The notes: a model not told the origin generated them from the sequence alone. Shown: positions 27,637 through 38,401, numbered from the stretch's first letter. The stretch is 64,000 nucleotides of DNA from Muribaculaceae bacterium Isolate-037 (Harlan) (GCA_003762615.1 RIAZ01000016.1:1-64000), one strand, 5' to 3'. Made by a program: numbers and translations.

Positions 27637-28407
27637 TTAGAGGTCTGGAGAGCTGACATTTTGAGGTTGAACGGTATGACGCGGATACGCCCGATAATCA
27701 TCCTTCTCTATATCGGATGAATCAGGCTCCTGAAGATTGCTGAAATCAGGCACACGCATCGAAAGCAACTTTATCTTCTTCCCTCGCGACAACCACTGGC
27801 TCTCATAATACGTCTTTATCGAACTTACCGGATCCGCCATGCCACTCCCGTAAAGGTCGTCAGTGTTGACAAGCATCTCAAAGCCATTCAACTCGGCAAG
27901 ACGGCGAGTGTACTCATATAAGAACGGGGAATCGGTCTTTAGGTTTATGACGCCTCCCGGTTTCAGGAACTTTCCATACATCTGTAGAAACCTTACCGAC
28001 GTGAGACGTTTGCGCGTCTTCTGCATCTGCGGATCAGGGAAAGTGATCCATATCTCATCTACTTCTCCGGGTGCGAAGAACTTATCGATATTCTCAATCT
28101 CGGCACGCAGGAATGCGGCATTACCGATGCCTGTCTCCTCCACCTCCTTGGCTCCGCTCCACATACGTGCACCCTTTATGTCGACACCTATATAATTGCG
28201 TGCGGGGTTCGACTTTGCAAGCGCGACGGTGTATTCACCTTTTCCACATCCCAGTTCAAGAGTGATCCCCCCCTCATTGCCGAAGAAGTCCTCATGCCAC
28301 TTCCCGACGTAGGGAAAGCCCTCTTTCAGAAGCACCTCTCGCGGATACTGAAGGGCACATCTGAAAGTAGACATATCGGCAAATTTCTTTAGTTTATTCT
28401 TTCCCAT
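27637..28407 (-). CDS. trmB: tRNA (guanine-N7-)-methyltransferase
   Basis: The 256-residue protein has the Rossmann SAM-binding motif LELGCGKGEYTVAL, IGVDIKGARMW, and the TrmB signature EIWITFPDPQMQKTRKRLTS, which names the family. It methylates G46 in the variable loop of tRNA. It lies between the PorZ-like gene (31 bp) and apbC in a minus-strand housekeeping cluster. The C-terminal 30 residues are polar and poorly conserved-looking. Confidence 0.93.
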   Translation of the reverse strand: MGKNKLKKFADMSTFRCALQYPREVLLKEGFPYVGKWHEDFFGNEGGITLELGCGKGEYTVALAKSNPARNYIGVDIKGARMWSGAKEVEETGIGNAAFLRAEIENIDKFFAPGEVDEIWITFPDPQMQKTRKRLTSVRFLQMYGKFLKPGGVINLKTDSPFLYEYTRRLAELNGFEMLVNTDDLYGSGMADPVSSIKTYYESQWLSRGKKIKLLSMRVPDFSNLQEPDSSDIEKDDYRAYPRHTVQPQNVSSPDL

Positions 28408-28438
28408 GTATTATTATCTGTAATTTTATTTTCTAAAA

Positions 28439-30898
28439 TCAGTTCACCACGAGTATTTTGGTGACGTTGGTAAACGCCTCATCGGAATCAATCCCTGACG
28501 ACATGACGAAATAGACCCCGCTGCTGACGCGCTTGAAGCCATGATTTGTCACGTCCCATCTCGCTTCTCCACCTTCCGCACGCAATTCCTTGACAAGATT
28601 TCCAGATGCATCCACAATCTTCACTACAGCATCGTCCGGCAATCCGTCAATGATGACGAACCCGGTATAATCCGGACGCACCGGATTAGGGTATGCCTTG
28701 ACAGCATCTTCCGATGATGACGCGGAATGGGATAAATAGTATTCCACGAGTCCGCCGGAGGTGGAAATCATCATTGAATTTGTGGAAGGGATATAGAAAG
28801 CGCAATAGACCACATCATCGGGGAGCAGACTTGATCCGGATGTCAGTTCCTCCTCCACGCTTCGTCCATCGGCAGAGAGACACACCATGCCCCCACCCTT
28901 GGTGGAGAACCATTTCCGTCCGGCACCATCCGACGTGATATGATTGACCGGCACCAGATTCAGCAGATAATCCGCAAGATTAGTGCCGTCATTACGTGCC
29001 ACCTTGATACGCGTCACCTTGCCGTCGCCTGCCATGAAATCATCCGGATTGAAATAGAAGAGACCCTCATCATGCCCTACCCATACACGCCCCGTAGACG
29101 GATCTTCCCACATGCAACGGACGTTGTGCGCACTCACCGCATTGCCATCCTGATCATAAAGCGTATTTATGATAACAACGTTATCATCCGACGGCTCTGT
29201 CGGGGTGCCGTTTGTGTCGATGACAGCAAAAGCATTCTCATACACCTTATTTGAATAAAGTAGCCAATTGCGGTGGGTGCGATAGGTCAGCGGCGCCACC
29301 TCATCAACATTCGTACACTTCACACCTTTCACGCGCAACCACTTAGGGGCACGGAAATCCGACACGGAAGTTGTAGACCGACGGTCTTCGGCTTCCCAGC
29401 ACATCAGATGAATCGTCGGCTCCGTCTGATTATCCATGTCGGCATACGACATCCACAGATTTCCCGCCGTGTCAAAATGCGGCTCTGAAAAACGGCATGC
29501 CCATTTCCTATCCTTATCCATCGGATCTGCCACTATCGCTATGAACCCCGGAAGATTCTTTCCCGGATCGGAAGGTTTCGACATGTGGATTATGTCGGAA
29601 CTATCCTTCAGATTCATGCGTATTACGCCATTAGATACAGAGGATACATAGACATAATCCGGATTATCGGGATCTACTGCAATACCATTCGGAGTCTTGA
29701 TAACACTCCCCTGTGCCGGATTCGTATATATCGGAGAATAGTTTGACCATCCCCCATCCTTATAGCCACTAAGAAGAAGCGGTAATTGGATATTGATTGT
29801 CCAGAAATTATAATCGTATCCGAAATTTATGACCAGTAACCCTCGCGACGGATGCTCCGCGATATGAGTGGAGATATACGGTGCAGGGGCATCCGGAATC
29901 ATATAATCACGCGTGACCACGAAATCATCCCCGTTTCTCTCCATGCTACTCACCCCTTTCCTGCCATTGCCAAGCCATATTTCAGAATAATCGTAGGAAG
30001 AGGCGATTACATTCCGGTAATTGTCCGGAAGTGTCAGCGTAGTGCGGCTCCCATCAGCCTGATACTGCCATAAAGATGAAGACGTGGCAACCATTATCCC
30101 ATCCTTATTGCCACTCACGTTGTAGACGCGGGCGTTATCGGCATTACCAACCTCCACACCCGACGGCGTGACGGTTATGACCCTGACTGCCTGTGGCGAG
30201 CCGCCATACGTCAGCAGCAATCCCTTGGAGTCGCCGAGTGTTTGCAGCAAATACGGACGGTCAAATACGCCGACCTCTTCAAAATCATCTATCGAGAATC
30301 GGTTGCCCGCAGCGTCGGCAGCCAGCAGACTGTTGCCCCTTATGGCAAGAAGCCTGTCGCCTATGCGAGCAACTGATGTCAATGCCTCTCCATATATGCC
30401 GCTCTCCGCCACCTCATGCTTCACAGCATTAATCGCAACATAGCCGAAATCCGTAGCAAGATATATCATATCGCCTGTTGAGGAGAATGATATTGAGTTG
30501 ACCATCTTTGAATATGACAATGAGGCAAGACGGTAAGCCGGGATATTGACCACATCCCCATTGTCGTAGATAAGGTCAATATCATAGTTGGAATATACCA
30601 CCGCGAGATAACCACCCCCGGAACAATAGCCGATAAGACTGACAGTATTGTCCGACAGGAGATTGATCGTAGACAACGACTGAAGCTCCTCCCCCTCCTT
30701 GTCATAACGGAAAAGGGAATGGCTTGTCGGAAAGAAATTATTGTCGGGAAGCACCTTCCCTGTGAAATACGTAAACGAAGGCGTATCCACCATGTAATTT
30801 ATCTCTCCGTCGAATGTGGGGTGAATCCTCCAATCCGATGCCTGGATACTGCATAGAGTGAGTGCGGCGGTGATGGAAAGAGTAAGTCTTAATTTCAT
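28439..30898 (-). CDS. porZ: PorZ-like type IX secretion beta-propeller protein
   Basis: The 819-residue protein has a signal peptide (MKLRLTLSITAALTLCSIQA), an opening DWRIHPTFDGEINYMVDTPS as in PorZ, propeller repeats (YVSSVSNGVIRMNL, VGHDEGLFYFNPDD, KWFSTKGGGMVCL), and a C-terminal type A sorting domain (YPNPVRPDYTGF, VKIVDASGNLVKEL, SSGVYFVM). PorZ sits on the cell surface and helps deliver anionic lipopolysaccharide to type IX substrates. The symbol rests on architecture and N-terminal resemblance; a generic 'two-component propeller plus T9SS sorting domain' protein is the alternative. It lies 21 bp after rdgB. Confidence 0.75.
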   Translation of the reverse strand: MKLRLTLSITAALTLCSIQASDWRIHPTFDGEINYMVDTPSFTYFTGKVLPDNNFFPTSHSLFRYDKEGEELQSLSTINLLSDNTVSLIGYCSGGGYLAVVYSNYDIDLIYDNGDVVNIPAYRLASLSYSKMVNSISFSSTGDMIYLATDFGYVAINAVKHEVAESGIYGEALTSVARIGDRLLAIRGNSLLAADAAGNRFSIDDFEEVGVFDRPYLLQTLGDSKGLLLTYGGSPQAVRVITVTPSGVEVGNADNARVYNVSGNKDGIMVATSSSLWQYQADGSRTTLTLPDNYRNVIASSYDYSEIWLGNGRKGVSSMERNGDDFVVTRDYMIPDAPAPYISTHIAEHPSRGLLVINFGYDYNFWTINIQLPLLLSGYKDGGWSNYSPIYTNPAQGSVIKTPNGIAVDPDNPDYVYVSSVSNGVIRMNLKDSSDIIHMSKPSDPGKNLPGFIAIVADPMDKDRKWACRFSEPHFDTAGNLWMSYADMDNQTEPTIHLMCWEAEDRRSTTSVSDFRAPKWLRVKGVKCTNVDEVAPLTYRTHRNWLLYSNKVYENAFAVIDTNGTPTEPSDDNVVIINTLYDQDGNAVSAHNVRCMWEDPSTGRVWVGHDEGLFYFNPDDFMAGDGKVTRIKVARNDGTNLADYLLNLVPVNHITSDGAGRKWFSTKGGGMVCLSADGRSVEEELTSGSSLLPDDVVYCAFYIPSTNSMMISTSGGLVEYYLSHSASSSEDAVKAYPNPVRPDYTGFVIIDGLPDDAVVKIVDASGNLVKELRAEGGEARWDVTNHGFKRVSSGVYFVMSSGIDSDEAFTNVTKILVVN

Positions 30899-30919
30899 TT
30901 TATGAATATAAAGAGGTGG

Positions 30920-31519
30920 CTATGCCAGATATTCTATCAATTTTCTCATCGCACGTCCACGGTGGGATATGGCATTCTTAGCCTCCTGCGACATCTCGGC
31001 AAAAGGCAACCCCGATTCGTCAGCCACGAATATAGGATCATATCCGAATCCCTCCGTGCCGTGTGGTTGCTCGGCTATAGTGCCGGTCACTGTGCCGGTG
31101 AATATCCTGTGCTCATCACCTTTACAAAGGGCTATGACCGTCATGAAACGGGCCTTACGGTCGGTCTCACCATCCATCTTTTCAAGCAGAAGTGCCATAT
31201 TGTCTGCCGCATTGCATTGCGGACCCGCAAAACGTGCGCTGTAGACCCCGGGCTCACCTCCGAGAGCATCCACCATGAGACCCGTGTCGTCGGCAAAACA
31301 GTCATAGCCATATCTCTCCTTTACCCATCGCGCCTTTATCAGGGCGTTCCCTTCAAGGGTGTCGGCTGTTTCCGGAATATCATCATGACATCCTATCTCC
31401 GACAGCGACATTATCTTAATCTTTCCGTCCGCCAATGCACGTGCCTCCTCAAGCTTGTGGGCATTATTGGTGGCAAACACTATTTCCTTTATCTCTTGTT
31501 CTTTCATCTCTTGTTTCAT
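30920..31519 (-). CDS. rdgB: XTP/dITP pyrophosphatase (HAM1/RdgB)
   Basis: The sequence has VFATNNAHKLEEA, the substrate-pocket segment ADDTGLMVDALGGEPGVYSARFAG, and C-terminal FGYDPIFVADESG and ISHRGRAM, all diagnostic for HAM1/RdgB. It removes inosine and xanthosine triphosphates from the nucleotide pool. I place the start at the ATG 31519 (or 31507). A GTG five codons further upstream lies inside the leuS terminator and would add RFFF encoded by the T-run. It is followed closely by porZ, trmB and apbC. Confidence 0.92.
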   Translation of the reverse strand: MKQEMKEQEIKEIVFATNNAHKLEEARALADGKIKIMSLSEIGCHDDIPETADTLEGNALIKARWVKERYGYDCFADDTGLMVDALGGEPGVYSARFAGPQCNAADNMALLLEKMDGETDRKARFMTVIALCKGDEHRIFTGTVTGTIAEQPHGTEGFGYDPIFVADESGLPFAEMSQEAKNAISHRGRAMRKLIEYLA

Positions 31520-31549
31520 AAAAAAAAAACGCACCGACGGTGCGTTTTA
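31520..31549 (-). terminator. rho-independent terminator after leuS
   Basis: On the minus strand ACGCACC and GGTGCGT arms with a 3-nt loop, extended by A/T pairs, are followed by a run of ten T (31520-31529). The T-run ends at the proposed rdgB start codon, so rdgB expression may depend partly on read-through. Confidence 0.85.
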
Positions 31550-31620
31550 TTGTAGAGTCGTCTACCGGTCATTTGCAGACCAACCCATAGGTCTGTTTCT
31601 CCTGTAAGACAACAATATCA

Positions 31621-34383
31621 TCATATAACTATGTTGACAATCTTTCCCGGCACGACAATGACGCGCTTCGGAGTCTTGCCACCGAGCCATTTCTCCGCAT
31701 CGGGAGCGGCGAGTGCGGCTGCCTCCACCTCTCCTTTTGTGGCATCGGCAGGAACGTCGAGCATGAAACGGGTCTTACCGTTGAAGCTGACAGGATATTT
31801 CACGCTGTCCTCCTTCAGATTAGCCTCATCATATTCGGGCCATTCGGCATCCACCACCGAACCCTCCTTGCCGAGTCCGTGCCAGAACTCTTCGGCGATA
31901 TGCGGCGCAAACGGCGCGATCAGACGAGTGAAGATCTCCATAGCAGCCGGATTGACCGATTTCTGTGCTGTGAGTTCATTCAATGCAACCATGAATGCCG
32001 ACACCGAAGTGTTAAACGAGAAGTTCTCTATATCAGACGTCACCTTCTTGATGAGCTTGTGCATGGTCTTCAGTTCCTCCTTCGTCATCGGTGCGGTGCA
32101 GGAATGGTCGAGCTTCCCATAATGACCCCAAAGTTTCTTCAGGAAGCGGTTTGCTCCGTCGATGCCGTTCGTATCCCACGGTTTCGACTGCTCTACCGGA
32201 CCGAGGAACATCTCGTAAAGGCGGAGAGTATCCGCACCATATCGCTCCACGATATCATCCGGATTCACCACGTTATACATCGACTTCGACATCTTCTCCA
32301 CAGCATAGCCGCAATTGTATTTCCCATCTTCAAGGATAAACTCGGCATCGGCAAACTCCGGACGCCATGCGCGGAACCGCTCTATGTCGAGCACGTCGTT
32401 GCTAACCATGCTTATATCCACGCGTATCGGAGCCACATCATACTGGTCTTTAAGTCCCTTGCTGACAAACGTGTTGGTGTCCTTTATGCGATATACGAAA
32501 TTACTTCTGCCCTGGATCATCCCCTGGTTGACAAGTTTCTTGAACGGCTCCGGCTCAACCACAACACCGAGGTCATAGAGGAACTTGTTCCAGAAACGCG
32601 AATAGATCAGGTGTCCGGTAGCATGTTCCGCACCGCCGACATAGAGATCGACGTTGCGCCAATATTCATCAGCCTCCTTGCCTACAAGCGCCTCCGAGTT
32701 GTGGGGATCCATATAGCGCAGATAGTATGCGCTGGAGCCTGCGAAACCGGGCATCGTGCAGAGTTCGATAGGATAACCCTCCGGAGTCTTCCAGTTCTTA
32801 GCACGTCCGAGCGGCGGTTCGCCGGTAGAAGTGGGCAGATAGGCGTCTACTTCGGGAAGCATGAGGGGCAACACGCTCTCATCCATCACGTGAGCCACGC
32901 CATCCTTATAATACACCGGGAACGGTTCGCCCCAGTAACGCTGGCGTGAGAATATGGCATCGCGCAGACGATAGTTAACCTTCACTCTGCCGATTCCTGC
33001 CTCCTCTATATATCGTTTTGTCTTGGCAATAGCCTCTTTCACTTCAAGACCGTTGAGATCAAGCTTCTCATTGGCGGAATTGATCATCTTACCCTCCTTG
33101 GCATCGAAACTCTCCTCGCTGACATCGGCACCCTCAATCAACGGGATTACAGGAAGATTGAAATGACGTGCGAAGGCATAGTCACGGGAGTCGTGCGCCG
33201 GAACAGCCATGATTGCGCCTGTGCCGTAGCCGGCAAGCACATAGTCGCTCACCCAGATAGGTATCTCCTTACCGGAAATAGGATTCAGTGCATAGCTGCC
33301 TGTGAAGACACCCGATACTTTCTTATCGATCTGACGCTCACGCTCTGTCTTATGGCTCACCTCTGCGAGATATGCATCAACGGCATCCTTCTGTTCGGGA
33401 GTGACAAGCATCTCCACATATTTTGATTCGGGAGCAAGCACCATGAAAGTGACTCCGAAACTTGTATCGGCACGTGTGGTGAAGATCTCAAGGTCAAAAT
33501 CCTTTCCAACTACGGGGAAACGCATCTCTGCACCCTCGCTGCGTCCTATCCAGTTGCGCTGTGTCTCCTTGAGAGAATCGCTCCACTGAAGTGTGTCGAG
33601 ACCGTCAAGCAGACGCGGAGCGTAAGCCGACACACGCAGACACCACTGGTTCATCACCTTCTGCTCTACAGGATAGCCGCCGCGCACGCTGACACCCTCC
33701 GTCACCTCATCGTTGGCGAGGACTGTGCCGAGAGCCTCACACCAGTTGACCATCGTCTCCCCCTGATAGGCGATACGATAGTTCATCAACACGTCAGACT
33801 TCTCCTTCTCTGTATAGGCGTTCCATTCATCGGCTGTGAATTTCAGTTCTTTCGAACATGCGGCATGGATACCCTCTGTGCCCGACTCCTTGAAGCGTGC
33901 CACAAGATTCTCTATCGGCATTGCCTTGTCGGCATCAAGATCATAATATGAGTTGAACATCTTGATGAATGCCCACTGTGTCCACTTGTAATATTCCGGA
34001 TCACAGGTGCGTATCTCACGGCTCCAGTCAAATGAGAAACCGATCTTGTCAAGCTGCTCGCGATAGCGGGCGATGTTTGCCACTGTGGTTTTCTCCGGAT
34101 GCTGACCGGTTTGGATTGCATACTGTTCTGCGGGGAGTCCGTAGGCATCGTAACCCATCGGATGAAGCACATTGAATCCTTGCTGACGCTTGAAACGGGA
34201 GTAGATATCGCTCGCTATATATCCGAGGGGATGACCCACGTGAAGACCCGCCCCCGACGGATACGGGAACATGTCGAGCACATAAAACTTCTTCTTACCC
34301 GGTTTCTCTTCTGCGCGATATATCTTATTGTCGCGCCAATACTGCTGCCAGCGTTGTTCTATTTCGCGGTGGTTGTATTCCAT
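31621..34383 (-). CDS. leuS: leucyl-tRNA synthetase
   Basis: The start at 34383 ([16 protein letters not shown]) fits the family N-terminus and leaves a promoter 25 bp upstream; an in-frame ATG at 34506 would add 41 unlikely residues. The 920-residue protein has the HIGH-type motif [13 protein letters not shown], an editing domain ([38 protein letters not shown] in part), a zinc-less leucine-specific region and the KMSKS loop [15 protein letters not shown]. It charges tRNA-Leu. It is the first gene of the minus-strand cluster and has its own terminator. Confidence 0.97.
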   Translation of the reverse strand: MEYNHREIEQRWQQYWRDNKIYRAEEKPGKKKFYVLDMFPYPSGAGLHVGHPLGYIASDIYSRFKRQQGFNVLHPMGYDAYGLPAEQYAIQTGQHPEKTTVANIARYREQLDKIGFSFDWSREIRTCDPEYYKWTQWAFIKMFNSYYDLDADKAMPIENLVARFKESGTEGIHAACSKELKFTADEWNAYTEKEKSDVLMNYRIAYQGETMVNWCEALGTVLANDEVTEGVSVRGGYPVEQKVMNQWCLRVSAYAPRLLDGLDTLQWSDSLKETQRNWIGRSEGAEMRFPVVGKDFDLEIFTTRADTSFGVTFMVLAPESKYVEMLVTPEQKDAVDAYLAEVSHKTERERQIDKKVSGVFTGSYALNPISGKEIPIWVSDYVLAGYGTGAIMAVPAHDSRDYAFARHFNLPVIPLIEGADVSEESFDAKEGKMINSANEKLDLNGLEVKEAIAKTKRYIEEAGIGRVKVNYRLRDAIFSRQRYWGEPFPVYYKDGVAHVMDESVLPLMLPEVDAYLPTSTGEPPLGRAKNWKTPEGYPIELCTMPGFAGSSAYYLRYMDPHNSEALVGKEADEYWRNVDLYVGGAEHATGHLIYSRFWNKFLYDLGVVVEPEPFKKLVNQGMIQGRSNFVYRIKDTNTFVSKGLKDQYDVAPIRVDISMVSNDVLDIERFRAWRPEFADAEFILEDGKYNCGYAVEKMSKSMYNVVNPDDIVERYGADTLRLYEMFLGPVEQSKPWDTNGIDGANRFLKKLWGHYGKLDHSCTAPMTKEELKTMHKLIKKVTSDIENFSFNTSVSAFMVALNELTAQKSVNPAAMEIFTRLIAPFAPHIAEEFWHGLGKEGSVVDAEWPEYDEANLKEDSVKYPVSFNGKTRFMLDVPADATKGEVEAAALAAPDAEKWLGGKTPKRVIVVPGKIVNIVI

Positions 34384-34407
34384 TGTGTCGTTATTATTAT
34401 CTGACTG

Positions 34408-34438
34408 CAAAGTTAATAAATTCCATCCGCAGTGCAAA
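34408..34438 (-). promoter_or_regulatory. leuS promoter
   Basis: On the minus strand TTTG (34435-34438), 19 nt, TAACTTTG (34408-34415): the same perfect arrangement as the MATE-operon promoter. The leuS ATG at 34383 is 25 nt downstream of the -7 box. Confidence 0.75.
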
Positions 34439-34625
34439 ATAATCGCATCACAACAATAGCCATAACTAAAAAATCGCATAAAAGTCCATTCGTCTTGAGA
34501 GAACAAACAACCACACTACCCGGCGAGACATATCAACACTACCCAAAGAGAAAAAGATCGCACCACAACAATTGACACAAACAGTGCTAATGCTGCTAAT
34601 ACAAGATGCGAATTTATTTGGGATT

Positions 34626-34657
34626 GTTGGTCTTTTCAGTAAAAAAGGGTAACTTTG
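34626..34657 (+). promoter_or_regulatory. panB promoter
   Basis: TAACTTTG (34650-34657) is preceded by GTTG at 20 nt (34626-34629). Transcription would start near 34664, 53 nt before the panB ATG. Confidence 0.6.
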
Positions 34658-34716
34658 CAGCGAATTTAAACAGGCTTACGCCTTTAATCAGTAATTCGCG
34701 CTACGGCGCATTTATT

Positions 34717-35538
34717 ATGTCGACAAATACTACAGATAACGCTCGCAAGGTGACTACCCGACGCCTTGTCGAGATGAAACAGAGAGGCGAAAAGATCTCT
34801 ATGCTCACTGCATACGACTTCTCTTCTGCAAAAATCCTTGATGAAGCAGGTATTGACGTGCTTCTCGTCGGTGACTCCGCTTCAAACGTAATGGCAGGAA
34901 ACGTCACAACCCTCCCGATCACTCTCGACCAGATGATCTATCACGCAAAATCAGTAATCAAAGGCACCCGCCGTGCCCTCGTTGTCGTTGACCTACCATT
35001 CGGTTCTTATCAAGGCAACTCCAAGGAGGCTCTCGCGTCTGCCATCAGAATCATGAAAGAGAGCCATGCCGAAGCTGTCAAGATGGAGGGTGGTTCGGAA
35101 ATCAGAGAGTCGATCGAACGGATCCTTTGCGCCGGAATTCCCGTGATGGGGCATCTCGGTCTCACCCCCCAGAGCATCAACAAATTCGGCACCTACAACG
35201 TCCGTGCCCGTGAAGAGGAGGAGGCAAAAAAACTGATTGAGGATGCCAAACTCCTTGAAGAGATCGGTTGCTTCGCTCTCGTGCTCGAAAAGATCCCCGC
35301 TGAACTAGCTACCCGTGTGGCAAAAGAGATCAGTATCCCGGTGATCGGCATCGGTGCAGGCGGGGGTGTTGATGGTCAAGTGCTCGTCATGCACGATATG
35401 CTCGGAATCAACAAAGGGTTCTCCCCTCGCTTCCTCCGCAGATATGCCGACCTCGCGACGATAATGACCGATGCAGTAAAGAACTACATCTCCGATGTCA
35501 AAAGCGGCGATTTCCCCACTCCCGAAGAATCTTATTGA
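34717..35538 (+). CDS. panB: 3-methyl-2-oxobutanoate hydroxymethyltransferase
   Basis: The 273-residue protein has [39 protein letters not shown], the [10 protein letters not shown] segment, [19 protein letters not shown] and [18 protein letters not shown], together diagnostic for PanB (motifs partly quoted). It makes ketopantoate for pantothenate and coenzyme A synthesis. The start at 34717 ([11 protein letters not shown]) is preferred over an upstream ATG at 34606, which lies before the promoter. Two hairpins follow the stop. Confidence 0.95.
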   Translation: MSTNTTDNARKVTTRRLVEMKQRGEKISMLTAYDFSSAKILDEAGIDVLLVGDSASNVMAGNVTTLPITLDQMIYHAKSVIKGTRRALVVVDLPFGSYQGNSKEALASAIRIMKESHAEAVKMEGGSEIRESIERILCAGIPVMGHLGLTPQSINKFGTYNVRAREEEEAKKLIEDAKLLEEIGCFALVLEKIPAELATRVAKEISIPVIGIGAGGGVDGQVLVMHDMLGINKGFSPRFLRRYADLATIMTDAVKNYISDVKSGDFPTPEESY

Positions 35539-35544
35539 CAATAA

Positions 35545-35629
35545 CCCTGACCCGGTCAGGGAATACAGACATATCGAAAGTGTCTAAGACTGAAAGAACT
35601 CTTTCCGGACTTCCGGAGAGAGTTTTTTT
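35545..35629 (+). terminator. two hairpins after panB, the second with a T-run
   Basis: CCCTGAC/GTCAGGG with loop CCG (35545-35561) is followed by AACTCTTTCCGG/CCGGAGAGAGTT (35597-35624, one mismatch) and seven T. The second is a canonical terminator. Confidence 0.75.
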
Positions 35630-35693
35630 CAACCATTCATAAGATAAGGTGTTATTTAATTATATAAAATTAAACTTCAACACCATATCATCC

Positions 35694-36998
35694 ATGTCAA
35701 TAAAATCATCCCTTACCCTGTCGCTCGCTTCAGCTCTATCAATATTGCCGATATGCGCCAACGCACAGTCTGCCGGTCAAGACCCGACGGAAGAAACAGT
35801 ATCAATCAAGATAGTAGAATATCGCGATTCCACCGACACCTACATAACCCTCCATGAGAATGCCCCCAAGTTGCAGGGCACCCCCGACGTGCCTCGCTTC
35901 ACGCTTCACGGTAAGGAGGGGAAATTCTATATGGGTCTCGGCGCAAACATAAAGAGTGTAGCTCTATTTGATTTCGGACATCCGATACACGACGACAATA
36001 TGTTCACCACTTCCGCCATACCGATTGAGCAGCAACCGGGCAACGGTGCCCAGTTCCGGTTCAGTGCGCAGCAAAGCAACATATATCTGAACGTCGTGGC
36101 TCTTCCCGGCACGAAGAATCAGCTCGGCGCATACATCTCGATTAATTTTCTAGGCAACGGATATACCCCGCAACTACAGGTGGCTTACCTGAAATATCGT
36201 GGCATAACAGCCGGATATAATTATTCCCTATTTACTGATGTGGGTGCTGTCCCGACCACTATTGATTATGAGGGTCCAAATGCCTTTGCCTGCATGATAC
36301 ACGGCAACATATATTACGAGCACCCATTCGGCAAAAATAAGGAATGGAAAGCCGGAATCGGAATAGATATGCCCTCTTATTCCGCAACCAACGCATCACA
36401 GACTGCAACAGTAACACAGCGCGTACCCGATATCCCCTTCTACCTACAACGGTCATGGGCTAACGGCAACGGCTGGCTAAGGCTCTCAGGAATAATACGC
36501 AACCTGTATTACCGCGACAACTCAGCTTCCCGTAATATCGACAAGGTGGGATGGGGAATAAAGGCAAGTGGCAAGACCCCAATAGCCGGAGGATTATCCG
36601 CCTACTATCAAGGAGTGTACGGTAAAGGTGTCACAAGCTACATACAGGATCTCGGAGGCACCGGCATGGATCTTATGCCCGACCCGGAGAATCCTGGTGC
36701 ACTCAACCGCGTGGAGGCTTGGGGCGCATACGGCGCACTGCAATACAATTTCTCCCCCAACGTGTTCTGCACAGCCATGTATAGCCACGTCCGCACTTAT
36801 GCAAACCAATATGCCGACTCATCAACTCCATGGAAGAATGGATATAAGTATGCGCAATACGTGGTAGGCAACGTCTTCTGGAAAGTCAACTCCATCGTGG
36901 AGGTGGGGCTGGAATATCTATATGGCAGACGTGTGGACTTCGACAACCGTCAGGCGCACGACAACCGCATACAGACACTCCTACAAGTAAGTTTCTGA
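35694..36998 (+). CDS. DcaP-like outer-membrane porin
   Basis: The start at 35694 (MSIKSSLTLSLASALSILP) gives a signal peptide cleaved near CANAQ; an ATG at 35649 would only lengthen the N-terminus. The 434-residue product is a barrel with GKFYMGLGANIKSVALFDFG, a short GNGAQFRFSAQQSNIYL stretch, many aromatic-rich strands and a terminal Phe (LLQVSF), as in DcaP/OprO-like porins of Bacteroidota. It likely allows diffusion of small anionic or carboxylate substrates. No export partner is adjacent. Confidence 0.75.
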   Translation: MSIKSSLTLSLASALSILPICANAQSAGQDPTEETVSIKIVEYRDSTDTYITLHENAPKLQGTPDVPRFTLHGKEGKFYMGLGANIKSVALFDFGHPIHDDNMFTTSAIPIEQQPGNGAQFRFSAQQSNIYLNVVALPGTKNQLGAYISINFLGNGYTPQLQVAYLKYRGITAGYNYSLFTDVGAVPTTIDYEGPNAFACMIHGNIYYEHPFGKNKEWKAGIGIDMPSYSATNASQTATVTQRVPDIPFYLQRSWANGNGWLRLSGIIRNLYYRDNSASRNIDKVGWGIKASGKTPIAGGLSAYYQGVYGKGVTSYIQDLGGTGMDLMPDPENPGALNRVEAWGAYGALQYNFSPNVFCTAMYSHVRTYANQYADSSTPWKNGYKYAQYVVGNVFWKVNSIVEVGLEYLYGRRVDFDNRQAHDNRIQTLLQVSF

Positions 36999-37012
36999 CA
37001 AAGTTTTCATTT

Positions 37013-37051
37013 GGAAGTAAACTTCCATATCAGGGAAATGTATTAATTTTG
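37013..37051 (+). promoter_or_regulatory. GGAAGT-AA-ACTTCC palindrome and -7 box upstream of the G3E GTPase
   Basis: A 14-bp palindrome (37013-37026) overlaps the expected -33 zone of TAATTTTG (37044-37051). Placement over the promoter suggests an operator, plausibly for a metal regulator given the downstream gene; the identity of the regulator is inference. Confidence 0.5.
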
Positions 37052-37078
37052 CAATGAAGTTTTCAAAAATAATATCTG

Positions 37079-38401
37079 ATGACATCAAAAACAACCCCTG
37101 TCTTGCTGCTGACCGGATACCTCGGAAGCGGTAAGACCACTCTTCTCAACAGGATACTCAACAATCGTAAAGGAATCCGCTTCGCCGTTATCGTGAATGA
37201 TATCGGTGAAGTCAACATTGATGCCGATCTCATCGCAAAAGGCGGGGTGGTCGGTGGTGACGACGATAGCCTCGTGGCTCTTCAGAACGGGTGTATCTGC
37301 TGCACACTCAAGATGGATCTTATGCAGCAGCTCTCGGATCTCGTCAGCGGTGGATTTGACTATATAGTGATCGAGGCAAGCGGCATTTGCGAACCCGAAC
37401 CCATCGCTCAGACCATCTGTTCGATGCCTGCCATGGCTCCGAATCTCGTCAGGGAGGGTCTCCCTATTCTCGACTGTATCGTCACGGTGGTCGACGCCCT
37501 TCGACTCAAAAGCGAGTTTAATGCCGGCGACTCCCTTACCACAAAGGATCTCGGTGAAGAGGATATAGAGAGCCTCGTCATTCAGCAGATCGAGTTCTGC
37601 AATATAATCCTCCTTAATAAAATCTCGGAAGTGACGAAGGAAGAGGCAGAACATATTAAAGGGGTAATACGCGCCCTGCAGCCAAAAGCCGAAATCATAG
37701 AGTGCGACTATTGCGACGTGGATCTTGACAAACTCCTCGACACCCGTCTCTTCAATTTCGAGAAGACCGTCACAGCCGCCACCTGGATTCAGGAAATCGA
37801 AAAACCCCTCGATGAGATCGAAGAGGAGGAGCATCATCATCACCACCATCATGTCAATACTGACAATACTGACAATATTGACAATACTGACAATATTGAC
37901 GATCCTGACAATCATAACAATCATGACGATCATGACGATCATGACGATCATGACGATCATGACCACTCCCACTGTGATCACGAGCATGGCGTATGCCATT
38001 GTCATCACCATCATCACGGAGAGGGTGAGGCAGAGGAATATGGTATCGGCACCTTCGTATACTACCGCCGGAAGGCTTTCGACATTAACAAGTTTGACTG
38101 GTTCGTTGCCAAACACTGGCCAAAGAGCGTGATACGCGCAAAAGGTATCTGCTACTTCTCCGACAACACCGACATGTCGTATCTCTTCGAACAGGCTGGC
38201 GTGCAGAAGAAGCTGACCGAAGCCGGACAATGGTATGCCACCGCCCCGGAGGATGAACTCCAGCGTATGCTGGCAACCGACCCCGGACTCATGCGTGACT
38301 GGGATCCCAAGTATGGCGACCGTATGCAGAAAATAGTCTTCATCGGGCAACACCTCGACCGCCACGCAATCACCGAAGCACTCGACGCTTGCCTCGAATA
38401 A
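37079..38401 (+). CDS. G3E (COG0523/CobW-type) GTPase with His/Asp-rich metal-binding region
   Basis: The 440-residue protein has Walker A LTGYLGSGKTTLL (from residue 11), NDIGEVNIDADLI, the metal-binding GCICC motif (71-75), IEASGICEPEPI, and the base-recognition NKISEVT. Between the GTPase and the C-terminal CobW domain (about 320-440) lies a striking stretch with a run of seven His, (NTDNID)-like repeats, (HDD) repeats and a second His cluster. COG0523 proteins are metallochaperones, many zinc-responsive and some under Zur. The His-rich part would bind zinc, nickel or cobalt. The palindrome over the promoter supports metal control. The exact client enzyme is unknown. Confidence 0.88.
   Translation: MTSKTTPVLLLTGYLGSGKTTLLNRILNNRKGIRFAVIVNDIGEVNIDADLIAKGGVVGGDDDSLVALQNGCICCTLKMDLMQQLSDLVSGGFDYIVIEASGICEPEPIAQTICSMPAMAPNLVREGLPILDCIVTVVDALRLKSEFNAGDSLTTKDLGEEDIESLVIQQIEFCNIILLNKISEVTKEEAEHIKGVIRALQPKAEIIECDYCDVDLDKLLDTRLFNFEKTVTAATWIQEIEKPLDEIEEEEHHHHHHHVNTDNTDNIDNTDNIDDPDNHNNHDDHDDHDDHDDHDHSHCDHEHGVCHCHHHHHGEGEAEEYGIGTFVYYRRKAFDINKFDWFVAKHWPKSVIRAKGICYFSDNTDMSYLFEQAGVQKKLTEAGQWYATAPEDELQRMLATDPGLMRDWDPKYGDRMQKIVFIGQHLDRHAITEALDACLE
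37853..37960 (+). repeat. twelve 9-bp units inside the G3E GTPase gene
   Basis: Units of the type GACAATATT/GACAATACT change into GACGATCAT, encoding D-N-T/D-N-I and then D-D-H. The four last GACGATCAT units are identical. The unit length keeps the frame, so copy-number change alters only linker length. A related 9-bp array occurs between genes at 53844. Confidence 0.8.

Noticed and set aside
31879..32949. 356-residue plus-strand frame within leuS
   Set aside because: It lies fully antisense to well-conserved leuS motifs and shows no recognisable domain.
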